From NCBI GenBank assembly GCA_000499405.2, contig HG738140.1, positions 7,160,562 through 7,224,561 of the forward strand: a stretch of 64,000 nucleotides of DNA, given 5' to 3'. The stretch's first letter is position 1, and each line of letters opens with the position of its first letter. This DNA is from Onchocerca volvulus (lineage: Eukaryota > Nematoda > Chromadorea > Rhabditida > Onchocercidae). Position numbers and translations under genes: made by a program. Under the pieces are notes generated by a model, which saw only the letters and a list, made by a program, of their open reading frames with translations, searched no databases and was not told the DNA's origin. Below are positions 1-14,889 of the stretch, one piece after another.

Positions 1-3000
1 ATAAGAAAAAAAAAAATAGCCAACTGTTGAAAATTAATAATCAGTAAATGAGATACCCTAAAAAACTTATGCTGCAGAAAAAAAATATTGTCAAATTATA
101 ATTGTTTTTTTCTGCACTCAAAAATTGAGGCGTTTTAACGAATAAAACAATTTCAACAAAATTCTGTCTAAATGCTTAATCATATCATATCATAAAGAAA
201 TCACAACTTTATCACACCAAAAAAAAGACAGCTAATATTTTTTTTTGCTTATTGAATGGATTGCAATGTTTAAACAAATATTATCACATAACAAACATCC
301 ACGTAACACGTAACACGTGTTCACGTATCCTTACATATGTAGCAATGACATTATAAATTACAAATATGGCAATATCTGATTCAACTCTGCTTCTATGTTT
401 GAATGTAAAATTTTTGAAATATGATACTTGTTAACACATAATTGTCAGAAATACACCTGCCATATATAATAATATAGCAAATATGTCCAATAATTTAAAA
501 AAATTTGGCGAAAAATCTTGTAAAATTTTTTAAAATGTTTCAAAATTTATAATTTCCGAAAAACAGCGATGCAGCTAATAATATGAATAGCATATATTTT
601 CATTTTGAACCAATGCCTAAAATTAAAAAAATTTTTCTTGAATTATCGCAATGACATCGTATTTTCAGGATATATAAATAATATTTTCTGATATCAGATT
701 TTTTTTTTACTGATAAATCTGTTGAATGAGAATACTTCACCTGAATATACTTTATTTTATTAATTTTCCAAGTACTCTTATAATTTAATTATCTTAAAGG
801 ATAATTAAATTGCAGAAATATGCTGATAAGAAAAATTTATTACCCATTACAAATCAATTATTTTTTTTGGCAATGTTTTAATTCATGTTGAAAGAATTAA
901 TCGTTGAATTTTGATGCATGAAAAAAAAGTAGATCCGTAAAAACTACAATTGGAAAATCAAAAAAAAAAAAAAAACAAAACAAATCATCTAATACGGTAT
1001 TAATGAATAATGATAAATCAAAATTGAAGTATTTAAAAAATTTTTTTATGATATGCCATAAAAATTGATTTATTTTTTCAAACAGGTTCCTCCATCTTAT
1101 GATCTTCTCATCCACGACTGCTGTATCATGTTGATTAATTATAATTAAAAGAGAGAACAAGAATTTTTTTATCATTGTACAAAATGAAAGAAGTCAAAAA
1201 GAATGATAAAATAATAACTTGAAATTTAAAAAACAAAAACATTGTTTTTTTGAGTTATTCAACTAAGAAATCACTTGCTCAATGAATCATTTAAATTTAT
1301 TTTCTGTTGGATAAAATATGAATTAATTCAATTTCGATCAAACTTTTTTCATTTTTCATTATCATATTCTTTTTTAACTTAATATTGCTTATCGAAATTG
1401 TTCATGGGCGCATTATACGAAATGATATAATCAAAGAATGGAATAATTAATGTAATTAATGAATAAATCAATCATTAAAATTGTGCAGTTTCATTGAATA
1501 TTGATAATTTCCGAGCGATATTATGGCAATTATATGCCGGAAATCATTGATTTAAATTTTCCGAACAAAAATTTTGTGTGATAAGTGGAATTAATCTTGG
1601 AAATCATTCGTTAATTATTCAATTGCATTTTGTTAATTTGCTTGAAACCATTATGAAAATAGCATAGAATTTTGTTTTATATACCATTCTAGAGGCAAGA
1701 TTCTGAAAGAGGAGATTCATGAATCGAATGGAATCATCATGATCGTCTAATCTTACCAGTCAATCTTTGATTGATATATGCTCAATTTTTTAATTTATTA
1801 TTAAATTTTAAAGTAATCAAATTCAAATGATGATAACATCAACGGAAATCACAAAATTTTATTTATCGCAATTGACAAAATCTATTCCAATGATAAACGA
1901 TTGATATATATATATATATATATATATATCATTTACAAATACATTTGGCAAATAATATGAAATTCCTGCAGCAACTGAGATATTGATTAAAACAAACAGC
2001 AATTATACCTGAGATATTAATTTAAAAAAAAATCATTTCATTGGAAAAACACTAATTGATGATTATTATCACAATTATTATCATCATGACAAGAAATAAC
2101 AATAATCAGTTAATTAGGGAGTATGGATGAAGAAAGGGTGGCGGTAATATTATTTACAAAAATATTTATATAATTATTTCATTCAAATTATTTTTTTTAA
2201 CTTTTCATGATGTAATTAAAGAATAGTATAATGTTTCAGAAATTATTCTTTTCTCTATATATAAATTTCAGAAGGTTGTGAATTATCCAAATTACAAATC
2301 ACATAATTTTAATTTTTCCAATTAGTATATTCGGCTTAATTAGCAAAACAATTGATGCAGAATGATAAATTTATTTGTGTGGCATTGAAAATACAATTGC
2401 AATGTAAATAATTAATCATTTTGTAAAATTCAAATGATAAATAAATCATAAAAGGATGCAACTGGTTTTTTTTTTCAATTAAATTAGAACTTGATAATTG
2501 TATCGTTTTATGATTAATATATCATTTCGTAAATTTTGCAATAGTTCATTATCTTTTTTTTCGCTCTTTTCAGTCCAATTTTATCTCGTACTAAGAGTAA
2601 TTAATTCATCAATTGGTAATTGCAAATGGGCAAAAGAGTAATAAGAAAAAATGGAGTGATAAAAAGTTTAGGTGTAATAAAAATATAATTGTAATTAAAA
2701 AGTTCCCTTTTTTGTTTTCATTTTATTAATGAAAAAAAAAAGTGTGATTTAGTAATTAACAAAATAATAGTTCCTATAGATGATAGGAAACAATTCTGTG
2801 CACATTTAATAGAGAAATAACAAATGAAAATTCTGTCTTTTTTTTGAAATAAAATATTGGACATTGCTGTATCGGTAAATTGTCTAATCAAATGAGAACT
2901 GATTGATTTTATCAGTTGTTCGATCTCCAAAAGAAATTTTTTTCTTTTCCGATTTCTGGTTTTCGTAAAAGTTAATATAGATAGATTTCTATTATTTATA

Positions 3001-5168
3001 CTAGCAGATTTAATAGCAAAAAAATGAAAATAAAAAAAAAAAAATGCGGAAAAAGAGATTCTAGTTATGTATTGTTTAAATATTGATTAAATCGATATTT
3101 TAAATCTATATTGAGAACAAAAACCAAAAAAACTTAAATAACACAGTTTTTTTATAAAGATAAAGTTTTTAAAAAAGTGAAATAACTATGAGTCAATTAA
3201 ACGGTTTGGAAAACAAATGAAAAGACATTGATGATCTTTGAAATTACAATTATGTTTATTATCTTCTCACCATAATCAGCAAGTTCTTTCTTCCTAAGTT
3301 ATAAGTATGGGAATTTGATAACGGCTGAGAAAAGAATTAACAATAACAAGTTTTGAAGTTTTGAATTTAAAAAATTTATTGGTTTTCTTGCTAAATAAGA
3401 TCAAAAGGTTCACATGGCAGTTAGAGATTAGTGAAGAAATTTCGGTGGAAACAAGAAGCAGTTATAGAAATAATAAATATAATAAGATGATTTTTTGAAA
3501 TTAAATTTTTCAAAAATTTTTAAATTTACAAAACAGAAATGGTGAAAAATTTTCGTAAATAATAATTCATTTTGAAATTGAAATTTGAAATGTTGAAAAT
3601 AAAGAGGAAAAAGAGAAAAGAAGAAAAATTTTCCGATGGAAAATATTAATAAGAGAGAAATGCAAAAAAGGATTTTAAAAAAATTAACAAAAATGATAGG
3701 AGAATGGAGAAAAATCGAAAGAAATATAATATATTGATCTTAATTAATGCCAAGTAATGTGCAATAATCACTTATTTTATTTTTATTTATAATTTGAATT
3801 AAATTAAGTATCAATAAAAAATTAAAAAATAAAGAGGGACAGAGAGAAAGAGAAAGAGAAAGAGAGAGAAGCGATTAGATTTTATTATGATAAAAAATTC
3901 CTATACTTATATTGTAACAATACTATATTATTAGAAAACAAAGGTTTCTGGATGTTAAATTGTAATTAATATGAATAAATCGAACGATAAAATTTGATAA
4001 TTTCATTGATTATTTAAAATATAAACTGATCAAATCAATTTCTTTATTGCCATTCTTTGAAAGGAAAAAAATTATTAAAATGAATTTTGAAATTATTGAA
4101 GAAAAAAAATGCATGAATGATAGGAAATGAAAAATTTTGAAGAAAGGAGGATAAAGTAGGTAAAAAAAGTAAAAATAAGGGAAATTTTAAAATTTCGATA
4201 AGTTTAAGACAATAATGGAAATAAAACATTAGTTTTGAATGATACGTTAATTAGCTGATATGATGATAAGAAAAAATGAGAAAAGAAAATGCTGAAGAAC
4301 GATTTTATGAAATGATTGATTTAAATAATGACAATAAATAAAGGAAAAGAAAAGTAGTAAAACTAAGAATAAATATGAAAATAAAAAAGGTATTTGAAGG
4401 GAGAAAAAAGAGCACATAACAAAAAATCGAAAAGCTAAAAACTGAAAAACTGAAAAAGAAATGAAAATAATCTCTGATTTAAAAGTATAAAAAAAAAAAA
4501 ACGGATAACAAAATTGGTCCAAAAAAAAGGTGAAAAATGAATAAGATTGCAAAATTTTTACTGCTGATAAAACTGACAAACAAAATTACGAGCAGAAATA
4601 AATAAATAATGACCTAATGATATTAAATATCATAACAAGTTACAACTATACCACTCTTAAGAAGAGACTATCAACGATTTCAAGGAAGGAAAAAAAAAAC
4701 AAAGAAAATTAATAACCGATTTAATTATATTGCATATATAGTATAGAAAAATTTGTATGAATATTTAAATTCGAAAAGTCTTAAGTATAAGCTCTGACGA
4801 ATATGAAAAATTTGTTAAAATTGAAGTGTATTAAATGCATAAATTTATAAATTTGGATCAAATGAACTACATAAATTTATAAATTTTAATCATTTGTTTC
4901 TATCAAATGTAATAATTTAATTCATCAAAAATATAATCCTCATAAAAATAATTACGTTAATTTCTTTGACAGCTTATTGAAAACATCTAAATAGTATTTG
5001 CAAAATTCATAAATACCATTTGTAAAATTTCTTCTATAAAAATTTTTTAATTTTTCCGAAAAGTTTTGCTGGAAAAAATTATGCTTTTTTAAATAATAAT
5101 TTTACAGTACTTTATCAAAATTTGATAACACAATGATTTATGATTATTTTTTATAAACGTGATCCGTT
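1..5168. other. AT-rich non-coding region downstream of the cuticlin gene
   Basis: No exon, RNA gene or transposon end could be supported here. It is dominated by A/T homopolymers and purine-rich simple sequence, for example AGAGAAAG-type runs near 3838-3870. The open frames on the minus strand around 4044-4579 are poly-F/L/S translations of A/G-rich DNA and have no splice context or family motif. The cuticlin stop codon lies immediately beyond the right edge. Confidence 0.7.
1904..1929. repeat. (TA)n microsatellite
   Basis: An uninterrupted run of 13 TA dinucleotide units in non-coding DNA. Confidence 0.95.
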
Positions 5169-7460
5169 TTAAAATTGTAATTTAGATTGCTTTGATCGAG
5201 AAGAGAAAACGATAATGACAAAAACGGCAAATAACATTGTCCCAAACATTGCAATCAATATAGCAAATGTACCATTTGAGAAGCATAAGCCTACCGGATT
5301 AAATGTAATCCGTACCGGTGATAAATCCATTAAGTCATTATGGTTTTTTTTCTGATTTAGTATTATATCATCATCATGATTATCATCCTAAAAATAAGTT
5401 TAATTTTATTTACCATAACAACTTTTTTTAATTTAAGAATTAAAATAATATAAAAATTATTTCGCAATTTTTTAGCACAAAAAGATGATTTGTGATTTTA
5501 ATAATTTAATTAAAAATGCAAAGAATTAGTTAAATTAATAAAAAATATGGTTTTAAATTATTATTGAACATTATATGTTAATGAATAAATGATCATTAAT
5601 GGTAACAAAAATTAATTATTAACGTAACAAAGTTACAAATAATTGATATTAATAATTGATTATAAAATATTACGCTTATCTTCCAAATATTCTATGTGCT
5701 TATGTTTAGCGAAAAAATGAGATTTGCGTATGCGCTTGCGATGAAACAGGATAAATGCTCATTTAGCGATAAAATAGAATTTACGTACATTCGAAACATT
5801 CACTTACCGTTTCATCAATAATATCTAGTGCACTCATTTCGGTTCTTACATCTAATGTATTCGTTGGATCATACCACGCGGCACTTGTGCCACGTTTCAT
5901 CCTGGATGATTGTTCCACGGGTTGTTGCACAGGTTGTCCTCGTTTTTTAACTGCACCAAAACCTTGTGGCTCCGGACATTCCGGTCGAGCGCATTCACCA
6001 TTTGGCTCTTTTATTGTTATAGTTATTTGACACTGATAAAAGAGTTCGGATCGATCCGCATATTTATAAACGTGTGCTTCTTGTCCAGCCATTAAATCTA
6101 AAAGTCGGAAAATAATCAATAAAAATGTAAGTTTAATTATTTTTTTCAGAAATTGAATAGAATTATATTCGAAATCAAAAAGTTACTTTTTGAAATCTTC
6201 GATTTGCATGCAAATTTGTAAAAATTTAAGAATGATTAATAATATTTGAATAAATATGAAATGGTTTATATTAAATATAGCAAAAAAATTTTAATCCAAA
6301 GTTATACCAGTTGGATACTCCAAATTATTTAGAAGATATTTATCCAAGGCACATCCTTCTTCGTTAATTAAATTAATACTATCACCATTTCCGTCATCAA
6401 CAAAACAGGAATGAACTAAAGCACAGAATGTATCTACGGTTTCCGTATCGCATGTCCATTTGTGATATACCGGTTGTCCAATATTAGCACTTTGGACAGG
6501 TTCTCCAGTTGGACCATTGTTCAGAATCTGGATTATATTTGATAAAAAAATATGATTATGATTTAAAATAGCATAATTAAATGTTAGTTAAAGCATTTCT
6601 AAAAATATAAGAAATTTCAAGTTTTTCAAAAAAAGTAAATTTTTTTTCTGATCAAAAGTATAAATTTAATTTATTATTGAATGAAATTTTTAATGAATAT
6701 AATACAAAAAAATAGAATTGAAATTCGAATATCAAATTCACCTCATACCGACAAATCGGCATTGGTACCAATTGAGTAGCAAAAGCGGTTGTCATTTCAG
6801 AAACTTGAATTTCCGTACTTACTGTCTTATCACTTTCCATATAGAAGCACTGAAACCTATAGGTTCGATCAACTTTTGTTATAAATTGCGGATGAAATGT
6901 AATTACAACAACAGCGGTAACAAAAATTCCACGTGGATTTAACGATCTCGTCCGAGCTACGTTACATGAATCGAATGTTAACGTTAAACCAGCTACTTGA
7001 CGTCCACCTTCATCACTACGACAATCTTGATTATTATATGACCCTTTAGCAAATACGTGTCCTGAAATAAAGAAAACTTATAAACTTTTTTCTTTTCCGC
7101 TATCAATCACGTTAATTACATTCTTTCTTATTTGCTACATAGAGCTATCAATTTTTGAATTCAAAATTTATGAATTCATTTCAATTATAAAAATTATCTG
7201 TAAAATTCTTTAAGATTTTATAAGTTGTTATTCAAAAATAAAAAAAAAAAATCACGAAGTAAAATATTACTAACAAATAATTATGAAAAAATTATTAGAA
7301 AATTACCTTCAAAAGGATTTCTTGTATTAAAATTTACAGTAATAGCTGTTGAACCACATTCAATTTCCGGATCACCCTCTACGCCATTATCAATTGGAAT
7401 GCCATTAATTGTAGCTATGATAATACCGAATAAAAATGCGCCGATTCTTTTATGTAACAT
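5169..7460 (-). CDS. cut-1: Cuticlin-like ZP-domain protein with transmembrane tail
   Basis: Five exons on the minus strand: 7460-7307, 7061-6742, 6527-6308, 6097-5808 and 5387-5169, joined at GT..AG introns with continuous phase, give 400 residues. Residues 1-20 are a signal peptide (MLHKRIGAFLFGI...). The ZP domain follows from about residue 33 to 275, with CUT-1 hallmarks including NFNTRNPFEGHV, CRSDEGGRQVAG, SFDSCN-type ARTRSLNP, FHPQF, CFYMESDKTVS, YHKWTCD and MAGQEAHVYKYADRS. A furin-type RMKR site is at 297-300 with a second dibasic KKRG at 282. The last exon encodes an acidic linker, a hydrophobic helix (about 369-389) and a short basic cytoplasmic tail. Family members are secreted by hypodermis and polymerise into cuticlin of the nematode cuticle (family knowledge). 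The start is the first ATG placing a signal peptide in frame. The cut-1 symbol means closest family; orthology is not tested. Confidence 0.92.
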
Positions 7461-7737
7461 TTTTGTAAATGATATTTTATCAGTAATGAATGATAAATGA
7501 CAAACAGTAATAATAATTGCGGTCGTTACGATTTGAACTGTTAGGGAATTTTCAACGTAATTCCAGAAATTGTTACAAAAATTCTTCGTTCTCTATTGGA
7601 TACAAACAAAGGAAACAATGTGCTGCTCTTCGATATAATTAAATCCTGAATTTAAAGAGAAATAACTTCTTTTCAATCATATATAAAATATTATCATTAT
7701 CTTATAGATATATGCAGGAATAAGTGATTAAAAAGAC

Positions 7738-7779
<42 letters not shown>

Positions 7780-9344
7780 TGAATTAGAGAAATGATTTTA
7801 TAAATCATTAGTCGCTATTAGTTAGAGAAAATATGGGGTGAGAAAAGGTAAATATTAACCTAAATTAGGCGCCAAAGTTTAGTGCCTATTTCATGTCTTA
7901 TTTGTTAAATTCAAGTAAAGGAAGCAAAAAGGCGAAATTTGGATATAATGGATTAAAACTATCCCCGTAGGGTATATCAAATTTCTTCCCAAATTACTTT
8001 TATGAAATATTTCAATGAAAATCAAATTTCTATTCATTATTGCATGACCTTTTTATGCTTTTTGATATTAATAAGTTCTAACATATTTCGCCGCAAACTT
8101 TTTCACCATATCCGTTATTGTTTATCGAAACATTCAATACATATTTTCATGAAAAATTGGAAAAGAAAGAAATGATAACGAAGATGTATTATCCCACACT
8201 TTGTAATATTAAAAATATTGAAAAGATGTACAATAATTGAACAATTATGAAATCATCCGAGATGATTTTACACGTCTTCATTTGATTTTTTCGCAATTCT
8301 TGATCAATTGTATTCCTGACTTGCTCTTTTGCAATTCATCAGGTGAAATTAACAAACCATGTATAATCAATCAATCTTTTTGCTTTTTTTTTTATTAAAT
8401 AATATTGATTCGAATATATTTGATTGACTAAACTGTTTTCTTAGCAAAACTTCAAAAATGATATGTTTTTGAAATTCAATGAAGGAGTTTTTTGAATGAA
8501 ATAGAATTTTTTAAATTTAATGGAGGAAAGACATATACGTTCACTTTCCTCTTTTTTTTTTTTTTTGTTCTAAAAATCATAGAACAAAATTTATCTTCCT
8601 TTGTTTTCGAAACAAAAAAAAAAAAAGAAAAAAAAAAAGATGAATCGAAAAATTTCCTTACCCAACAATAACATCAAATTTGAACTAAAATTTCTCAATT
8701 TTTTGAATGAAATCGAAATTTGGACACTTTTCTCTTTCGATGATAAAAGAATAAATTTCCTTTCCTTTCAGATAATTTTTATTGTTTCATTTCATCTTTC
8801 ACATTTGTAAAAAAAAAAAAAAGAACAGACACACGCAAAGAATTTTTGTTTTCCTTATCATTAATAATAATTATTGTTTGTTAAAAACTGAAATATAATC
8901 TAAAACAACTTACCTATGTTTAATTTCAGTTTTTTTCTTTTCCACGGGACGAATTTATTTTGCAAATATTTTTATTTATTTAAAAATATGAGTCTTCATT
9001 TCATGTCCCAATCAATAAGCAATATTTTTTTTTTTGTTAGAATCATGAGATCAAAAATAATGGTAATTCAAAATTATTCTCGATTAACGAAATTTCTTGA
9101 TAAGATTTTTGTCTTTTTTTCAATTTTTTGATATTTTTCCCTTTTTCTTTTCATTAATTATAATCTAGCAAATCATTACACATATACACTTCAAATTCAA
9201 GACGCATATTATATCTAATGCTATATCAGAATTAAATAGCTTTTGTATCAATTACTTGTTAATAAATCATGTTTAATTTCAACTTTTAAATTCGAGGTGT
9301 TAAATTGAATTTTACAAAATTTTAATCCTTAAAGTTCGTCAGGA
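7461..9344. other. Non-coding interval, 5' flank of cuticlin gene
   Basis: This stretch is upstream of the minus-strand cuticlin start and should contain its promoter, but I see no certain TATA or initiator element. It has a GA microsatellite at 7742-7775 and long A or T homopolymers near 8552-8640 and 8808-8824. The small open frames at 8601-8810 and 8916-9131 are homopolymer-rich and have no family motif. Confidence 0.6.
7742..7775. repeat. (AG)n microsatellite
   Basis: Continuous AG dinucleotide run upstream of the cuticlin gene. Confidence 0.93.
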
Positions 9345-9417
9345 GCCTTCCTAGCTCAGTTGGTAGAGCATCAGACTTTTAATCTGAGGGTCGTGGGTTC
9401 GAGTCCCACGGAGGGCG
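9345..9417 (+). tRNA. tRNA-Lys (anticodon TTT)
   Basis: A full cloverleaf is visible. The acceptor stem GCCTTCC pairs with GGAGGGC with one G-T wobble. The D arm carries the A box TAGCTCAGTTGG (9352-9363). The anticodon stem TCAGA/TCTGA encloses loop CTTTTAA with anticodon TTT at 9378-9380. The T arm carries the B box GGTTCGAGTCC (9396-9406). Position 9417 is the discriminator base. A run of five T at 9425-9429 is a suitable RNA polymerase III terminator. There is no intron and CCA is not encoded, as expected for a nuclear eukaryotic tRNA. Confidence 0.97.
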
Positions 9418-9424
9418 ACTGACG

Positions 9425-9429
9425 TTTTT
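9425..9429 (+). terminator. RNA polymerase III T-run terminator of tRNA-Lys
   Basis: TTTTT begins eight bases after the discriminator base of the tRNA, the usual position for a Pol III stop. Confidence 0.8.
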
Positions 9430-12400
9430 GTGTGTCCGCAAAACTACGAGCATATTTCATGATCATAGATTAGATAGCTAAATATTTAAAATTTGGAGAT
9501 TTTAGAAACAAATTTATGGAAATAAATGAAACGATTTATTAATAAATGGAACAATTTTTGATGTCTAATAATGTGTAACTAGCGAAATTTTGAGACAAAT
9601 TAGTTGAGATTTAAAAGTTTTTGAAAAGTATCCTCAACTTTATTTATTATAATGATAGGCAAGAAAAATTGTTAAATTTTTTTATATTTACATTGAGTTC
9701 CTAAGGTTTGAATAATGTTTCAAGTTTATGCATAAATTGGCGTTATTATTCAAATTATGCATCAATAACAGATAATTATTATTAACAAGTTATTAAGTAA
9801 TTATAATATTAACGAATTTTTGATTTTTAATAATTTATTATGAATAGAGAAATGAATAACTGAGTAAATATATAAGGAAATTAATCAGTCATTGTTCACC
9901 ATTTCAAATATCGTATCTTGTGATATGCAATCATGACATAGATTGATAAAAGTGATATGTCATCTATTTTGTTGCTTTCAAATTTGTTCGAAATTTTATG
10001 TTAAATGAAAGATGACCTATGACATTTTTATATATCTGCTAATGAAGATGAAATAATTCATCCGTTGAATTCTATCATTTGATGACATACTTCACAATTT
10101 CTATTGTATTTGTTTCTTAAGCAATGAATACAAATAATTCGTGTCACCTTTTACTGTCATATTTTATCATTTGCTGATAATAATATCAAACAAGTTTATT
10201 CACACTTTCACTCTCTCTGAATTGTAACTTCTCTTCCTTATCTTCCTTTCTTTTTCTCTTCTTCCATCTTTTTTGTTTCCAAAACGGTCACTTCTTTATT
10301 ATTAGTACCACAGTAATTTATTGCAGCGATTTTAAATAAATTATTTATTAAAAGATAATCAGCATGCATGTTTATCTATTATGATCCATTAATTTTTTGA
10401 AACATTGATTCATAATTAAATGATAAGAGAAGTGATGAAACAAAGAATTCAAAAACTTGAAAAATTTTTCATCAAATCTAAATCGAAGCATATTAAACAT
10501 GTAAATTGCTAGGTGAATGAAGAAAATTACTTTTATAGTTTATAAACTTGGAATCTTTTTAAAAATCTATCATTAAAAAATTTTCAATTTTATCAATCAT
10601 CATTTCATATAACTAAGAAATTAAATGCAAATTGTTGCACTATAATTTGAAATATATATTTGTTGAAATAGTTCAAATTAAAAGCAATTGTAACTTAATA
10701 AATTTACAATTTAATAAAATCTATTAGTTTCTAATTTAATAAATTAATCAAATGTTTGCAAGATTTTATGGGTTGAAAGATTTTTCAAATGATATAGTTG
10801 AACCGGATTTTATTATGAACAGAATTCTTTCGTTATCACCATCACTGTAAGGAAGGATGAAAGATAATAGTAATAATAATAATAATAATGATGATAATGA
10901 TAATGATGATGTGATTGGTGATAGATGAAGTGTTAATATATCCAAGAAATAAAAATGTGAAATTTTTGGATTCTTAAATTGAGCATTCGTGTGAAACAGG
11001 TCAACGCACATTAAAATTGGTATTTGTATCCATACTCTATGTATATTTATAAATTGTATAATGTGTTTAATATACATAATGAATTGTTAAAATTACAATC
11101 GATTTCAGAATCAATTTGAAAAAAGCATTTTTAATTAACAAATTATTTGTTTGAAAAAGACGACCTTTTCATGATTAAATGCCATCCAAATAAAACTTTT
11201 TTCCAATTTTCTTCCTCTTATCATTCTAAAAATTCCTCTAGAGGTCAAAAAGATAGTAGAAATTTAGAAATTTTTACCCTTAGGATAAAAATTTTTTTAT
11301 CATTTTCATCTGTACTACCATTAATTAATTATCATTTGCTACTACCTGGAAGCATCCAAAAAGAAATAACAAATAATTAAAAGAATAATGCTGGCAGTTC
11401 CCATTTTTTGAAGATTATTGTAAAATGAATGAAATTGATAGTTATTCTAACCTCTTCCTTATCATTAATCTATCTGACATTACGACTAATTGAATGCGAC
11501 ATTTGATATTCTTTTGAATATGTCGCCTACGGCAATATTTTCATCCTACCTTGTGGATTGAAGGATAAAAATACATTTGTTGGCTGATAAAAAAACAATA
11601 AAATTTTGTTTGGAAAATCAATCGACGAATTTCAAACGGAAATTAATCAAACTGATTAATCCCTTTTTGATTATTTTTCTTTTTTTTTATGAATTTATTT
11701 CTATCTTCTTTCTTTTTTTCCCACCAATCTTTCATATACTTTCCATTCTTGGAAATTCTTTTTTATCACTTTGAAATCAATCCTTTAATAGATCTTTCAT
11801 TCATCACGTTATCTTCCTTCAACATTCCTATGACCTTATCATTTTTCTTCCTAATGAGCTCGTGTAATATTCACAGATGGTACACAAATCCTTCATCAAT
11901 TGAAAGGAAAATTTCTTCATAAATTTACACGTAAAATTCATTTTAACGAATTTTTGATTGAGTGACAGAATTAATAAAATCGAACGATAATCGAGAATTT
12001 TATCATTTGCGGCAATCTTGAAACATTTTGCATAAATTTTGTTAATAAATTTTTGACAATTTATTGAAATACATAGCAGAAGGTAAAGACTGAAACAATT
12101 TTAAAAAAACTAATATTTAATTTATTGAAAATTTCAATTTATAATTTGCGTGAAATCTGTATTTCTCAATATATAGCGAAAATATTCGCCATTTGCGACT
12201 TATTTGCCGGGAAAAATTACTTTGACGCAAATGTCCCATGAAACAAATTTTGTGCTGTAGAATATTCGCAATTTTTTTTTTTTTTTTGGAAAATTATGAT
12301 TCTGAAAAATATGGGGTGAGACTTTATTACAATCAGATATGTAGATATTAATGATTGTAATGGTAAGAGTAAGAAATGGATTTCTAAATCAAAACAAATC

Positions 12401-14889
12401 TCGACATGTATGTACAGTGGTTGACGATGAAAATGCCATTTGCGCATTTGATATGACATTTGTTTTTTCCTGAAATCTTTAGCTTTTCAGGCATAAAGAC
12501 TGAAATTGAAAATCTGTAGTCATTATGTTTGAAACTTAACCTGTAACTAGCTGATTTAAAATGTGTTAGATTTTTTTTTGAAACATACAAGAAAAGATTG
12601 TTGAAACTAATTCATATATTTAATTTTGAACATTTATCAAAATTTTAGTTAAGTGAAATATGATAATTACAGAAATAGTGGAATCAATTTTAGAATCTCC
12701 GTATCAAATTTTGATAGAATTTAAATAAAAGCAGAAGCTAATAACTTCCGCAATTCAAAATTAATTCTTTTGCACATTTTAAACTTTTATAAGAAATCAA
12801 AATTGAATGAAAATTTGCAAGTCACATTAAAATTGACATTTTTAGAAAAATAAGAAAACATAACAGAAATGATAAAGGACGAAAAACAAAAAAAAAAAAG
12901 ATGAAATATTCAAATTTTAAATCCCAATTTTCAACGCTAATAACAAGAATGTAAAAAGTATAGAAGTAATTAATTCTTTTCTAAAAATGAAAGAAATTTA
13001 AAAAATTGTGCAAAAGTTTGGAGAAAAAATGAGAAAAAATACCAAATTTTTTTTTAAAAAAAAGTAATTCCTAAATTGTTTACTTTAATTACAACATCAC
13101 TGATATTTCGAATTGAATCCTCCAAATGATCATCATATCCTTCTGAATCCTTCTTTATCGCTAACCATTTCTTCGCTATAAGTTAATGAAATATACCAAA
13201 TAACATTCTCAAAATTTTAATTAATTAATATATGAAGCATATCGAATTTTGATAATTCTTTATCATTAGTCCTAGGATATCACCTACTATACTGATTAAC
13301 CTGATCAATGATAAATGAACTAAACGAAATTTTAGAAAAATCACTAATATAATCGATCGGAAAACTATATCGATGGATAAATATATTAATATTCTAATAT
13401 ATCGATCGGATAAATTATATGAAATACTACATTCTATATAATTAAACCGTAACTATATCACAGCATAATATTTAATAGAAAATCTAATTAAACAATCTAA
13501 ATTAACTAAATAATCTGTTTAACTAAATAATCCGGTTAATATTATCATTATTAAAAGACTTTATTTTTCCAATGCTTGAGCTTTTCTTTTTAAAATATTA
13601 GTACAAAAATTTTTTAATTTTTAACTAATAACCAAAATCCGTTTTTCGAAAAAAGAAAAGGAAATGCTTTCTGTCAAAATGGCTTAATGTTTCAAATATT
13701 TTTCCAGAAAATATGCTTGAAATTTTCCTTTAATTTGATTGAAAAAAAAGTCTTTCATTATGATATTTCGAATCGTTATAATTCTAAATAAATAATTTTT
13801 TGTTGAATTACCTTTCTTTTGGCTTTCCTTTTTTTCTAACAGTTGTATGGAAGTTTTGTTGATTTCCTTTGGATAATCATTGTCAAATTTCGGAAAACGA
13901 CAAATTTATATAATGATATTAGCTTAATTAATTGATAATTGATATGAAATTTCATCTTTCATTACTTATCAAATTATTCTTTTGAATAGGAAAATATCCT
14001 CGAAATGCCCGAATACAACACCGGTTATTTCGTTTTTTTTTTTCCTTTTATTATCATTCATGTATTATTATTTATACCAAGTATCAAATAATTAGTAATT
14101 AAATGATACCATAGTGAGATTTATTCCTAAATGATCTGAGCAATTATCGGAAGAAGACTGCGTAGATTGAAGGAATCTTTCACTAGTAAAATCATTTCCC
14201 TTCTTCAATCCAAATTCACAGAGCGACAAGTCTGATGATAAATTTTATAAATTATAAAAATCTCACGAATCCTTTTGAAAATTAAAAAAAAAAAAAAGTT
14301 CAGCAAGAAATATATTTAAAGTATTCTGCAACTTTCGAAAATGTAGGGAAATTTTTATTTGTGATTATTTCTGTTTTAAAAAATAAATTATGCATCATAT
14401 TTATAATTGATAAATAAGATTAGCTTTAATTATTCTTTCAGAATGAAATAACTATATTGGCAATTATATATGATTCACAAAAATTTTTAATTATTTTGAA
14501 ATTTTCAACTTTCGTATAAAATTTCTTAGAAAATTTTTCTTCTATAGATTTAATTTTTCAATCATTTCACCAATGAATTAAATGAATATTATTGCTCATT
14601 TAATAATTTACAAATAATTTAAATTTTGACTGAAATCTTTTGTGATGCATGAATAAAAATTCAATGTCTTAGATTTAATAAAAATTTTAATCATTTTATT
14701 TTAGTTTTAACATCTTTGCATCTTTAGCCATTCTTTTTACGAAAAAATCATTGGCTTTCCACCGAAATTATAATTAATTTAATGAAATTTGAATATCGTT
14801 AGAGAAGTAAAAATAAAAAAAAAAAGTAGCAATCGATTTCTTATTGATAAATTGATAACATTTTTTGAAAATTTTAAATAAAAATAAAT
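9430..14889. other. Non-coding interval between tRNA-Lys and the Tudor-domain gene
   Basis: No gene could be supported. The interval holds an ATA/ATG-rich simple-sequence tract at 10868-10911 and numerous A/T homopolymers. Open frames at 10766-11077, 11147-11380 and 11577-11922 have repetitive, hydrophobic or Lys-rich composition without splice or domain support. The right edge is just downstream of the Tudor gene stop on the minus strand. Confidence 0.6.

Noticed and set aside
4044..4579. Phe/Leu/Ser-rich minus-strand open frames
   Set aside because: They are translations of A/G-rich low-complexity DNA with no splice sites or domain.
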